A DNA stretch of 64,000 nucleotides, from NCBI RefSeq assembly GCF_026261605.1, contig NZ_CP102486.1, forward strand, positions 1,178,001 through 1,242,000. The letters are read 5' to 3'. The DNA is from Dechloromonas sp. A34 (GTDB lineage: Bacteria > Pseudomonadota > Gammaproteobacteria > Burkholderiales > Rhodocyclaceae). The translations under genes were made by a program, and so were the position numbers. The notes below the pieces were generated by a model. That model searched no databases, was not told the DNA's origin, and was given only the letters and a program-made list of their open reading frames with translations. Below, one piece after another: positions 26,789 to 34,626 of this stretch (its first letter is position 1; every line of letters starts with the position of its first letter).

Positions 26789-27568
26789 CTAACCGGGCAA
26801 GTCGGCAATGGCTTCGATAATCGGGCCTGGGGTGACTGCGGTCGGGTGCTGGAAGGGGTTGCCCTGGACCAGCACGATGGCCGCCGTCGGGGCGGCGGCA
26901 AAGGCGAAGAGGAGGACGGCGAGCAAGGCGGCGCGCGGCTTGTCGAGATGGACGACGGCGACCGAAAGCAGAGTCAGGAAACCGAGAAAGGCCATGCCCA
27001 GCCATTTCAGCGGATTGACGTGGGTCTGGCTGAGGCCGATGCGCAGATCGCGTTCGTCGCGGATTTCGACGGCCTTGCGCAACATCAGCGCCTGGACGTT
27101 GTCGCCAGCGCTGTTCGCCACCGCCTTGCCGGCGAGCAGGGTAAGCAGCGCATCGGCCAGACGGGCGACTTCCGGGCTCGATCGGCGGGCGGCCAGCATC
27201 GGCCATTCGTCGGCGCTGGCCCGGCCGTAGGCGACGAGCGTCGTGCGCAGTTCGTCACGCAGGGGTTTGGCCAGTTGTTCGGAAAGGACCGCGATACTAC
27301 GCAGCGAGTCGGCCTCCTTGAATACCGCGTTCATCGCCCGATCGTGGGCGCTCCAGGTGTCGTTGGCGAGAAAGGCCAGGGTCAGGCCGAAGAGGACGCC
27401 GATGATGTTGATGAAGGGCGGCGCGACCCCCTGCCAGGCAGCCATTTGCCCGGCCCAGCGCGGGCGCTGCATGATGCGGTGGACGGCGATGACGGCGAGA
27501 AAGGTGCCGACCACGGCCAACGCGGCATAGCCGTAGTGGTCGTAGGTCTGCCAGTCGTTGGGGAGCAT
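26789..27568 (-). CDS. DUF4239-type (bestrophin-like) membrane protein
   Basis: A 259-residue protein starting MLPNDWQTYDHYGYAA. Four hydrophobic segments are visible: ~residues 14-34 (ALAVVGTFLAVIAVHRIM), ~50-68 (FINIIGVLFGLTLAFLAND), ~188-208 (GMAFLGFLTLLSVAVV) and ~213-235 (ALLAVLLFAFAAAPTAAIVLV). The pattern GVLFGLTLAFLANDTWSAHDRAMNAVFKEADSL is characteristic of the DUF4239 family: a conserved membrane helix followed by W..r..a...v..Ea..l. The biochemical role is unknown. Conceivably co-transcribed with the patatin gene downstream. Confidence 0.75.
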   Translation of the reverse strand: MLPNDWQTYDHYGYAALAVVGTFLAVIAVHRIMQRPRWAGQMAAWQGVAPPFINIIGVLFGLTLAFLANDTWSAHDRAMNAVFKEADSLRSIAVLSEQLAKPLRDELRTTLVAYGRASADEWPMLAARRSSPEVARLADALLTLLAGKAVANSAGDNVQALMLRKAVEIRDERDLRIGLSQTHVNPLKWLGMAFLGFLTLLSVAVVHLDKPRAALLAVLLFAFAAAPTAAIVLVQGNPFQHPTAVTPGPIIEAIADLPG

Positions 27569-27664
27569 GGTCGTCTTGTCCGTTCGTTGTTTTCCCGGGA
27601 TTTCGGACACAGTCTGGGATATCGCCCATCCCATCGTCAATTGCTAATCGCATTGTGTGGCGGA

Positions 27665-27689
27665 CAAAAAAAGCCCGGCGACGCCGGGC
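27665..27689 (-). terminator. rho-independent terminator
   Basis: 7-bp GC stem GCCCGGC / GCCGGGC (27673-27679, 27683-27689) with a 3-base loop. On the minus strand it is followed by an uninterrupted run of eight T. It terminates a leftward transcript coming from rpiA and/or the small frame at 27725-27913. Confidence 0.85.
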
Positions 27690-27724
27690 AAAATGGAGAG
27701 AGTTTTTTTGGTGGAGCGCCGGGT

Positions 27725-27913
27725 TCAGCCCATGGCCGGCCGGTAGATGCCGGTCGGGAACCGGAGCAGGGGGGCGACAAAGGGAATCTCGCGGAGGTGG
27801 GCCGGCGGCTCCGAAAAGCCGAGGTCGGCGGCGAAATAGGCGGAAGAAAGGCTGAGCAGGTTGCTCAGGATGTGATCGCCAGTCGGGGCGATCAGTAGCG
27901 GTCTCAAGGACAT
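27725..27913 (-). CDS. small hypothetical protein (tentative)
   Basis: A 62-residue frame starting MSLRPLLIAPTGDHILSNLL. It resembles no family known to me. For it: it occupies an otherwise empty ~400-base stretch, a strong terminator follows 36 bases after the stop on the same strand, and the composition looks protein-like. Against it: no clear ribosome binding site and no visible domain. The start region lies inside an 8-bp inverted repeat (CATCGGAG at 27911-27918 and CTCCGATG at 27955-27962). It could alternatively be the 3' untranslated region of rpiA. Confidence 0.35.
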   Translation of the reverse strand: MSLRPLLIAPTGDHILSNLLSLSSAYFAADLGFSEPPAHLREIPFVAPLLRFPTGIYRPAMG

Positions 27914-27977
27914 CGGAGGCTCACGGCAGCTGGTGGAATAGCCGCAGCTTAGCGCTCCGATGTGACAGCCATATGAA

Positions 27978-28646
27978 TTAGCGGATGGTTTTGACGCCTT
28001 CGCTGGTGCCGAGTAGCAGGAGGTTGGCCGGACGCAGCGCGAACAGGCCGTTGGTGACGACGCCGGTGATCTGGTTGATCTGCGCTTCCAGGCCCTTGGG
28101 GTCGGTGATGGCGAGGCCCTTGACGTCGAGGATCAGGTTGCCGTTGTCGGTCACGAAGCCTTCGCGCAGCACCGGGGTGCCGCCCAGTTTGGCCAGTTCG
28201 CGGGCGACGTGGGCGCGGGCCATGGGGATGACTTCGACCGGCAGCGGGAACTTGCCCATGGTGTCGACCAGCTTCGAGCCGTCGCAAATGCAGACGAAGG
28301 TGTCGGCCACGGCGGCGACGATCTTCTCGCGCGTCAGCGCGCCGCCGCCGCCCTTGATCATGTTGAGGCCGGCGTCGATCTCGTCGGCGCCATCGACATA
28401 GACCGGGATGTGCTCGACGTCGTTGAGATCGAACACGGCAATGCCGTGGTCTTCCAGGCGCTTGCGGGTGGCCTCGGAGCTGGCGACGGCGCCCTTGTAC
28501 CTGTCCTTGAGCGGGGCCAGCGCATCGATGAAGAAATTGGCCGTCGAGCCGGTGCCGACGCCGATGATGCTGCCGGACGGTGCGTTGGCCGCCACGTAAT
28601 CGGCGGCAGCCTGGGCTACGGCCTGCTTGAGTTCGTCCTGGGTCAT
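27978..28646 (-). CDS. rpiA: ribose-5-phosphate isomerase A
   Basis: Interconverts ribose-5-phosphate and ribulose-5-phosphate. The product has 222 residues. Visible signatures are [16 protein letters not shown] near residue 30, the DGADEID catalytic motif, [15 protein letters not shown], and [11 protein letters not shown]. The ATG at 28646 follows AGGAG; the frame open to 28676 is not supported. It complements transketolase in the pentose-phosphate pathway. The ~105-base gap to the divergent histone-like gene contains a perfect palindrome that may control either gene. Confidence 0.96.
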   Translation of the reverse strand: MTQDELKQAVAQAAADYVAANAPSGSIIGVGTGSTANFFIDALAPLKDRYKGAVASSEATRKRLEDHGIAVFDLNDVEHIPVYVDGADEIDAGLNMIKGGGGALTREKIVAAVADTFVCICDGSKLVDTMGKFPLPVEVIPMARAHVARELAKLGGTPVLREGFVTDNGNLILDVKGLAITDPKGLEAQINQITGVVTNGLFALRPANLLLLGTSEGVKTIR

Positions 28647-28693
28647 GGGGATGCTCCTGAATGGGGATGGGCGCATTTTACCCTGTCAAAAAA

Positions 28694-28726
28694 GTTTAAC
28701 TTTGGCGCTGCGCCAAATCGCTAAAC
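28694..28726. promoter_or_regulatory. palindromic operator candidate between rpiA and the histone-like gene
   Basis: A perfect palindrome TTTGGCGC-T-GCGCCAAA (28701-28717), flanked by a further inverted pair GTTTA (28694-28698) and TAAAC (28722-28726). No T-run follows, so it is better read as a protein-binding site than a terminator. It lies ~25 bases upstream of the histone-like gene and ~55 bases upstream of rpiA. Confidence 0.5.
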
Positions 28727-28751
28727 TGCGCATACCGTTTACAGGGAGAAG

Positions 28752-29372
28752 ATGATGACCGTACAAAAAAAGAGAAGCCCCGCTGCCAAACCCGCGGCCA
28801 AGCCGGTCGCCAAGGCTGACGCGGCACCGAAGCCGGCGCCGAAGCTGATTCCGCGTACAGCACCGAAAGCAGCGGTCAAGACGCCGGAAGTACCGGTTAC
28901 GCCAGCACCGCCGGTCGTCGAGCCGAAGGTGGCGCCAGCCGCTGCAGCCAAGGTCGCGACGCCGGCGACTGCTGCCGCAACAGCCAAGGCGCGTCCGCCG
29001 CGCAAGCCGTCGCGGGTCGATGAGACTGTTGCCAAGCACCAGGCCGCGCTCGCCGATGCGTTGGTCAAGGCGCAAGCCATCAAGTACGACCAGCCGAAAG
29101 TCATGCAGCCGGCCAAAAAGGCGGACAAGCCGGCCAAGGTCAGGAAGGCCAAGCTGGTCCGCGACAGCTTCGCGATGCCGGAAGCCGAGTACGCCAGGAT
29201 CGGTGAACTCAAGAAGCGGCTGGCGGCGCTCGGGGCCGAGGCCAAGAAGAGCGAGCTGCTGCGCGGCGGCATCGCCGTGCTGGCGGCCTTGAACGACGCC
29301 GAACTGAAGGCGGTGATGGGGCGTGTCGAGCGGATCAAGACCGGCCGCCCGAATAAGGACGCCAAAAAGTAA
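28752..29372 (+). CDS. Ala/Lys/Pro-rich histone-H1-like protein with C-terminal conserved domain
   Basis: 206 residues. Residues 1-~115 are low complexity (KPAAKPVAKADAAPKP-type repeats), as in bacterial histone-H1-like DNA-binding proteins. The C-terminal ~75 residues are different: KLVRDSFAMPEAEYARIGEL, then KKRLAALGAEAKKSELLRGG and an ending with KTGRPNK. This matches a beta-proteobacterial domain of unknown function whose 'RDSF.MP..E......LK.R......KKSELLR.G...L' pattern resembles ribbon-helix-helix proteins. Nucleoid or polymer-granule binding is inference. GGGAGAAG precedes two adjacent ATG codons, either of which may be used. Confidence 0.78.
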   Translation: MMTVQKKRSPAAKPAAKPVAKADAAPKPAPKLIPRTAPKAAVKTPEVPVTPAPPVVEPKVAPAAAAKVATPATAAATAKARPPRKPSRVDETVAKHQAALADALVKAQAIKYDQPKVMQPAKKADKPAKVRKAKLVRDSFAMPEAEYARIGELKKRLAALGAEAKKSELLRGGIAVLAALNDAELKAVMGRVERIKTGRPNKDAKK

Positions 29373-29383
29373 GCAGCAGTCGC

Positions 29384-29417
29384 GATTGTTACAGCCCGTC
29401 ATTTGGCTGTAACAATC
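29384..29417. repeat. 13-bp perfect inverted repeat overlapping the pst Pho box
   Basis: GATTGTTACAGCC (29384-29396) and GGCTGTAACAATC (29405-29417) are exact reverse complements separated by 8 bases. There is no T-run after it, so it is not an obvious terminator for the upstream gene. It covers the PhoB repeats. Confidence 0.85.
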
Positions 29418-29429
29418 GCCGGGTAATCT
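29385..29429 (+). promoter_or_regulatory. Pho box promoter of the pst operon
   Basis: Three 7-base units with an exact 11-base period: ATTGTTA (29385-29391), CCGTCAT (29396-29402) and CTGTAAC (29407-29413); the last two match the PhoB consensus CTGTCAT-N4-CTGTCAT well. A -10-like TAATCT follows 10 bases later (29424-29429), the spacing typical of PhoB promoters where the Pho box replaces the -35. It implies autoregulated induction of pstSCAB-phoU-phoBR at low phosphate. Confidence 0.82.
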
Positions 29430-29468
29430 GCACTTGTTGTCATTCCCAACTGTGTGCAGGAGTTACCC

Positions 29469-30470
29469 ATGTTCAAGCAATCCAAGCTCGTTTCCGCCCT
29501 GGCTGTGGCCGGCGTCGCCCTTTTTGGCGCCTCGGCAGTTCAGGCGCAGGTCGTCAAGATCGACGGTTCCTCCACTGTCTACCCGATCACCGAAGCGGTC
29601 GCCGAAGAATTCCAGAAAGCCAAGAAGAACGCCATCAAGGTGACGGTCGGCATTTCCGGTACCGGCGGCGGCTTCAAGAAGTTCTGCCGCGGCGAAACCG
29701 ATATTTCCAACGCCTCGCGCCCGATCCTGAAAAAGGAAATGGATGCCTGCAAGGAAACCGGCGTCCAGTACGTCGAACTACCGGTCGCCTTCGATGCGCT
29801 GACCGTGGTCACCAACCCGAAGAACGCCTTCCTCAAGCAGATCACCGTCGATGAACTGAAGCTGATGTGGGAACCGGCCGCCCAGGGCAAGATCACCAAG
29901 TGGAACCAGGTCAATCCGGCCTGGCCCGATGCGCCGATCAAGCTGTTCGGCGCCGGCGCCGATTCCGGCACCTTCGACTATTTCACCGAAGCCGTGGTCG
30001 GCAAGGCCAAGTCCTCGCGCGGCGATTACACCGCTTCCGAAGACGACAACGTGCTGGTCCAGGGCGTCTCCCGCGACGTCAATGCCATCGGCTATTTCGG
30101 CTATGCCTATTACGCCGAGAACACCGCCAAGCTGAAGGCCGTGCCGATCGTCGAGAAGGCTGGCAAGCCGGCCGTCCTGCCCTCCGAAGAGAGCGTCCTG
30201 AAGGGCACCTACCAGCCGCTGTCGCGCCCGATCTTCATCTATGTCAATGCCAAGTCGCTCGACAAGCCCGAAGTCAAGGAATTCCTCGAGTACTACATGA
30301 AGGACGGCGCCAAGCTGACCAAGGAAGTTAAGTACGTGCCGCTGCCGGCCAAGGCCTACACGGTCAATCTCGAGCACATCGCCAAGAAGAAGCTCGGCAC
30401 CGTGTTCGGCGGTACCGCCGAGGTCGGCATCACCATCGAAGAGCTGCAAAAGCGCGAAGCCAAGATCTGA
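29469..30470 (+). CDS. pstS: phosphate ABC transporter, periplasmic phosphate-binding protein
   Basis: A 333-residue periplasmic protein with a clear signal peptide (MFKQSKLVSALAVAGVALFG, cleavage near AVQA-Q). Phosphate-ligand motifs are visible: KIDGSSTVYPITEAVAEEF, the GISGTGGGFKKFCRGETDISNASRP loop (read as GISGTGGG and FCRGETDI), and FGAGADSGTFDYFTE. Start at 29469 follows AGGAG; the frame begins earlier at 29454 without support. It belongs to the PstS subgroup lacking a lipobox. First gene of the operon, followed by a hairpin that may reduce read-through. Confidence 0.96.
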   Translation: MFKQSKLVSALAVAGVALFGASAVQAQVVKIDGSSTVYPITEAVAEEFQKAKKNAIKVTVGISGTGGGFKKFCRGETDISNASRPILKKEMDACKETGVQYVELPVAFDALTVVTNPKNAFLKQITVDELKLMWEPAAQGKITKWNQVNPAWPDAPIKLFGAGADSGTFDYFTEAVVGKAKSSRGDYTASEDDNVLVQGVSRDVNAIGYFGYAYYAENTAKLKAVPIVEKAGKPAVLPSEESVLKGTYQPLSRPIFIYVNAKSLDKPEVKEFLEYYMKDGAKLTKEVKYVPLPAKAYTVNLEHIAKKKLGTVFGGTAEVGITIEELQKREAKI

Positions 30471-30496
30471 TCGTTCAACAAAAACAGCTTTCGCTC

Positions 30497-30529
30497 AAAA
30501 AGCCTGGTTCCTGACGGGGCCGGGCTTTT
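30497..30529 (+). terminator. attenuator hairpin between pstS and pstC
   Basis: AAAAGCCTGG and CCGGGCTTTT form an imperfect stem around a 12-base loop, ending in TTTT, in the 78-base pstS-pstC gap. Such partial terminators commonly make the binding protein more abundant than the permease. Read-through into pstC is expected, as no other promoter is evident. Confidence 0.65.
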
Positions 30530-30548
30530 ATCATAGGGAATTCTTCAA

Positions 30549-31499
30549 GTGAATTCACAAGCCATGTCTGCAAACAACACTTCTGGCCTGCATCGGGTCA
30601 GTGATCGTCTGGCTTACAACGCCATGCGCCACTGGAAGGAGCGCCTGATCGAGGCGATCCTGCTGGCCGCCGCTGCCGTTTCCGTCCTGACGACCCTGGG
30701 CATCGTCTATGTCCTGGTTTCCGAGTCGGTCGCCTTCTTCTCGCAGGTCAGCATCGTCGATTTTCTGACCGACACCCAATGGACGCCGCTCTTCGACGAC
30801 GCCCACTTCGGGATCATGGTGCTTGTTTCCGGCACTCTGGTTTCCTCTCTTGTCGCCCTGCTGGTGGCGATCCCGATGGGCACCATCATCGCCATCTACC
30901 TGTCCGAATTCGCCGACTCGCGCGTCCGTGAGGCGGCCAAGCCGATTCTCGAACTGCTGGGCGGCATCCCGACCATCGTTTTCGGCTACTTCGCCCTGCT
31001 CGTCGTGACCCCGCTGCTGCAGATGATCTTTCCGGAACTGCCGGGCTTCTCGCTGCTCTCCGCCGGCCTGGTGATGGGAATCATGATCGTCCCCTACATC
31101 GCATCGCTGTCCGAAGATGCCATGCGCGCCGTGCCGATGAGCATGCGCGAAGGCGCCTATGCGATGGGTTCGACCAAGCTCTACACGGCGGTTCACGTCG
31201 TCGTTCCGGCCGCCGTATCGGGCCTGGCCGCTTCCTACATCCTGGGCATTTCCCGTGCCGTCGGCGAGACGATGATTCTCGCCGTCGCCGCCGGCATGCA
31301 GCCCAACCTGACCTGGAACCCGATGGAACCGGCCGCCACCATCACCTCCTACATCGTGCAGGTGGCACTGGGCGACCTGCCGCACGGCTCGATCGGCTAC
31401 CAGACCATCTTCGCCGCCGGCCTGACCCTGTTGCTGATCACCCTGGTCTTCAACATCCTCGGCCAGTGGCTGCGCGCCAAATACCGCGAGGCCTACTGA
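30549..31499 (+). CDS. pstC: phosphate ABC transporter permease PstC
   Basis: Inner-membrane permease of 316 residues (GTG at 30549; an ATG at 30564 is a possible alternative). About six membrane helices; first segment IEAILLAAAAVSVLTTLGIVYVLV. The characteristic EAA loop reads MSMREGAYAMGSTKLYTAVHVVVPAA, followed by the PstC motif GISRAVGETMILAVAAG. PstC pairs with PstA. Its stop overlaps the pstA start (TGATG). Confidence 0.95.
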   Translation: MNSQAMSANNTSGLHRVSDRLAYNAMRHWKERLIEAILLAAAAVSVLTTLGIVYVLVSESVAFFSQVSIVDFLTDTQWTPLFDDAHFGIMVLVSGTLVSSLVALLVAIPMGTIIAIYLSEFADSRVREAAKPILELLGGIPTIVFGYFALLVVTPLLQMIFPELPGFSLLSAGLVMGIMIVPYIASLSEDAMRAVPMSMREGAYAMGSTKLYTAVHVVVPAAVSGLAASYILGISRAVGETMILAVAAGMQPNLTWNPMEPAATITSYIVQVALGDLPHGSIGYQTIFAAGLTLLLITLVFNILGQWLRAKYREAY

Positions 31500-32431
31500 T
31501 GAAACCGCTGACCACCGAAGAAATCCGCGCCGTCATCGCGCGCGGCAAGCTCAAGGACAACATCTTCAAGGCGACCGGGATTTTCTGCCTGTCGCTGGCC
31601 CTGATCGTGATCGTGGCCTTGATCGCCGACATGGTGATCAAGGGTTCAGAGCGCTTCACGCTCGACTTTTTCCTCAATTTCGCCTCGCGCCGGGCGACGC
31701 AGGCCGGCATCCTCTCGGCCTGGGTCGGCTCGCTGCTGGTCATGCTGGTCACGGCGCTGGCAGCCGTCCCGCTCGGCGTCGCCGCCGGGCTGTACCTCGA
31801 GGAATACGCCAAGCGCAACTGGCTGACCAACGTCATCGAGATCAACATCAGCAACCTGGCGGCGGTGCCTTCCATCGTCTATGGCCTGCTGGCGCTCGGC
31901 ATCTTCGTCTATCAGTTCGGTTTCGGGCAGAGCATCCTCTCCGCCGGTCTGACCCTGGCCCTGCTGATCCTGCCGATCATCATCGTGTCGACCCGCGAAG
32001 CGATCCGCGCCATTCCGGCGATGATCCGCGAAGGCTCGATGGCGGTCGGCGCGACGCGCTGGCAGACCTGCCGCTACCACATCATCCCCTACGCCATGCC
32101 CGGCATCCTGACCGGCGTCATCATCGGCCTCGCCCGGGCGATCGGTGAAACGGCACCGATCATCACCATTGGTGCCCTGACCTTCATCGCCTTCCTGCCG
32201 CCGGCGCCGATGTCTACGCTCGGCGACGGTTCGACTGCCGGTCTCTTCGACTGGGTGATGGCGCCCTTCACGGTGATGCCGATCCAGATCTTCAACTGGA
32301 CCTCGCGCCCCGACCCGGCCTTCGAAGTCAACGCCGCCGCCGCCGGCTTCGTGCTGATGGCCATGGTCCTCTCGATGAACGCCGTCGCCATCTACCTGCG
32401 CTACAAGATGCGCAAGAACATCAAGTGGTAA
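31499..32431 (+). CDS. pstA: phosphate ABC transporter permease PstA
   Basis: Second permease subunit, 310 residues, starting [16 protein letters not shown] with the start overlapping the pstC stop by one base. About six membrane helices, first [21 protein letters not shown]. Family motifs: [20 protein letters not shown], the EAA loop [23 protein letters not shown], and [18 protein letters not shown]. The frame extends upstream inside pstC but the conserved N-terminus fits this start. Confidence 0.95.
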   Translation: MKPLTTEEIRAVIARGKLKDNIFKATGIFCLSLALIVIVALIADMVIKGSERFTLDFFLNFASRRATQAGILSAWVGSLLVMLVTALAAVPLGVAAGLYLEEYAKRNWLTNVIEINISNLAAVPSIVYGLLALGIFVYQFGFGQSILSAGLTLALLILPIIIVSTREAIRAIPAMIREGSMAVGATRWQTCRYHIIPYAMPGILTGVIIGLARAIGETAPIITIGALTFIAFLPPAPMSTLGDGSTAGLFDWVMAPFTVMPIQIFNWTSRPDPAFEVNAAAAGFVLMAMVLSMNAVAIYLRYKMRKNIKW

Positions 32432-32442
32432 AAGGAATAAAC

Positions 32443-33222
32443 ATGCAAATTCACGACAACCCGACGCTCAAGGCCGAAGCCCGCAACCTGAACTTCTTTT
32501 ATGGCGAGGCCAAGGCGCTCAAGAACATCAACATGCCGATCTACGACAAGAAGGTGACCGCTCTGATCGGTCCTTCCGGTTGTGGCAAATCGACCTACCT
32601 GCGCAGCTTCAACCGCATGCATGACCTCTACCCGGGCAACCGCTACGAGGGCGAGATCCGTTTCTTCCCGGACAACACCAACCTGCTGTCGCCGGAAGTC
32701 GATCCGATCGAAGTCCGGATGCGCATTGGCATGGTCTTCCAGAAGCCGAACCCGTTCCCCAAGTCGATCTACGAGAACGTCGCCTACGGCCTGCGCGTGC
32801 GCGGCGAAAGCAACCGCCGCGTGCTCGATGACAAGGTCGAGCACGCCCTGCGCGGCGCGGCGATCTGGGATGAGGTCAAGGACCGCCTGCAGGAACTGGC
32901 CTCCAATCTGTCCGGCGGTCAGCAACAGCGCCTGTGCATCGCCCGCGCCCTGGCTACCGACCCCGAACTGCTGCTCTTCGACGAGCCGACTTCGGCCCTC
33001 GACCCGATCGCCACGGCGGCCATCGAGGAACTGGTGCACGAACTGAAGAAGCGCGTCACCATCCTGATCGTCACCCACAACATGCAGCAGGCGGCCCGGG
33101 TTTCCGACTACACCGCCTACATGTTCCTCGGCGAAATGATCGAGTTCGGCAAGACCGACGAGATTTTTATCAAGCCGCAGGATAAACGGACCGAGGATTA
33201 CATCACCGGCCGCATGGGCTAA
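32443..33222 (+). CDS. pstB: phosphate ABC transporter ATP-binding protein
   Basis: ATPase of 259 residues, starting [16 protein letters not shown]; the ATG at 32443 has AAAGGAA upstream. All ABC motifs are present: Walker [12 protein letters not shown]-loop [17 protein letters not shown] (PstB-specific), signature LSGGQQQRL, Walker [14 protein letters not shown] and the switch histidine in IVTHNM. Drives high-affinity phosphate import and is required for PhoR signalling. Confidence 0.97.
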   Translation: MQIHDNPTLKAEARNLNFFYGEAKALKNINMPIYDKKVTALIGPSGCGKSTYLRSFNRMHDLYPGNRYEGEIRFFPDNTNLLSPEVDPIEVRMRIGMVFQKPNPFPKSIYENVAYGLRVRGESNRRVLDDKVEHALRGAAIWDEVKDRLQELASNLSGGQQQRLCIARALATDPELLLFDEPTSALDPIATAAIEELVHELKKRVTILIVTHNMQQAARVSDYTAYMFLGEMIEFGKTDEIFIKPQDKRTEDYITGRMG

Positions 33223-33236
33223 CGAGGAGAATGACA

Positions 33237-33938
33237 ATGAACGAAAGCCAACACCTATCCAGCCAGTTCGACGAAGACCTCAGCCGCCTGCGCACCCACG
33301 TCCTGCAAATGGGCGGGATGGTCGAAACCCAGGTCTCCGCCGCCATCGACGCCTATACCACTGGCGAAGTGGCGAGCGTCAAATCGATCGTCGAGACCGA
33401 CCGCAAGGTCAATGAGCTCGAGAAGGCGATCGACGACGACTGCGCCCACATCATCGCCAAGCGTCAGCCGACCGCCTCCGACCTGCGCTTGGTGCTCGGC
33501 ATCAGCAAGATCGTCACCGACCTCGAACGGGCCGGCGACGAGGCCAAGAAGATCGCCAAGGGCGTCCGTCGCATCTACGAAGGCGGCCACATGCCGTCGC
33601 AGTACGGCGTCGGCATCCGCCACCTGGCCGAAGCGGCGCTGGTCATGGTGCGCCAGGCGCTCGATGCCTTTGCCCGCCTCGATACCGAACTGGCCAAGAG
33701 CGTCATCCGTGCCGATACCGATGTCGATACCGAGTTCAAGTCGATCATCCGCCAGCTGATCACCCACATGATGGAAGACCCGCGCACCATCACCACCTCG
33801 ATCGACATCATCTCGATCGCCCGCGCCATCGAACGGATTGGCGATCACGCCAAGAACGTCTCGGAGCAGGTGATCTACGTCGTCGAAGGCCGCGACATCC
33901 GCCATACCAAGGAGATCACCAAGGAGGCCGGCAAGTGA
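33237..33938 (+). CDS. phoU: phosphate signalling protein PhoU
   Basis: A 233-residue cytoplasmic all-helical protein with two PhoU repeats. The metal-binding motifs are visible: VETDRKVNELEKAIDDDC and SKIVTDLERAGDEAKKIA in the first half, and IIRQLITHMMEDPRTI plus ISIARAIERIGDHAKNVSE in the second. ATG at 33237 is preferred to 33231 because the GAGGAG is then at a normal distance. Links Pst transport state to PhoR. Its stop overlaps the phoB GTG by four bases. Confidence 0.96.
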   Translation: MNESQHLSSQFDEDLSRLRTHVLQMGGMVETQVSAAIDAYTTGEVASVKSIVETDRKVNELEKAIDDDCAHIIAKRQPTASDLRLVLGISKIVTDLERAGDEAKKIAKGVRRIYEGGHMPSQYGVGIRHLAEAALVMVRQALDAFARLDTELAKSVIRADTDVDTEFKSIIRQLITHMMEDPRTITTSIDIISIARAIERIGDHAKNVSEQVIYVVEGRDIRHTKEITKEAGK

Positions 33939-34621
33939 CACCGACGATTCTGGTCGTCGAGGACGAACCGGCAATCCAGGAACTGGTCACTATCAACCTC
34001 AAGCACGCCGGCTTTCTGGTCGCCCGCGCCGGCAGTGCGGAAGAGGCCGAGTCGGCCATCCGCGCCGCGCTGCCCGACCTGGTGGTGCTCGACTGGATGC
34101 TGCCCGGCCAGTCAGGCGTCGCGCTCGCCAAGAAAATCCGCGCCGACGAGCGCAGCCGCGAATTGCCGATCATCATGCTGACCGCCCGCGTTCATGAAGA
34201 AGACAAGGTGCAGGGGCTGGAAGCCGGGGCTGACGATTACGTCACCAAGCCCTTCTCGCCCAAGGAGCTGGTCGCCCGCGTCCGTGCCGTGCTGCGTCGC
34301 CGCGCCCCGCACCTGGCCGGCGAAGCGGTCGAGGTCGGCGATCTGGCGCTCAACCCGGCGACCCACCGCGTGCTCGCCGGCGGCCAGCCGATCGAACTGG
34401 GACCGACCGAATTCCGCCTGCTCTTCTTCTTCATGACCCATGCCGAGCGCGTCTATACCCGCGCCCAGTTGCTCGATGAAGTATGGGGCGACCATGTCTT
34501 CATCGAGGAACGCACGGTCGATGTCCATATCCGCCGCCTGCGCGCCGCCCTGGAGAGCTCGGGCCATCACGAGCGGGTTGAGACCGTGCGTGGCACCGGC
34601 TATCGCTTCCGCGGAGCCTGA
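33935..34621 (+). CDS. phoB: phosphate regulon response regulator PhoB
   Basis: 228-residue OmpR-type regulator with GTG start (GTGA overlap with phoU). The receiver domain has the acidic pocket VVEDEP, phosphoacceptor Asp53 in VVLDWMLPG, switch threonine in MLTAR and the KPF lysine. The C-terminal winged helix contains LGPTEFRLLFFFM, the recognition region EERTVDVHIRRLRAAL and VRGTGYRF, as in PhoB. It would bind the 11-base-period repeats seen upstream of pstS and at 41454-41493. Confidence 0.96.
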   Translation: MTPTILVVEDEPAIQELVTINLKHAGFLVARAGSAEEAESAIRAALPDLVVLDWMLPGQSGVALAKKIRADERSRELPIIMLTARVHEEDKVQGLEAGADDYVTKPFSPKELVARVRAVLRRRAPHLAGEAVEVGDLALNPATHRVLAGGQPIELGPTEFRLLFFFMTHAERVYTRAQLLDEVWGDHVFIEERTVDVHIRRLRAALESSGHHERVETVRGTGYRFRGA

Positions 34622-34626
34622 ACGCG

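Noticed and set aside
29384..29417. Inverted repeat upstream of pstS as a terminator of the histone-like gene
   Set aside because: No T-run follows on either strand, and the sequence coincides with PhoB repeats; kept as a regulatory dyad.
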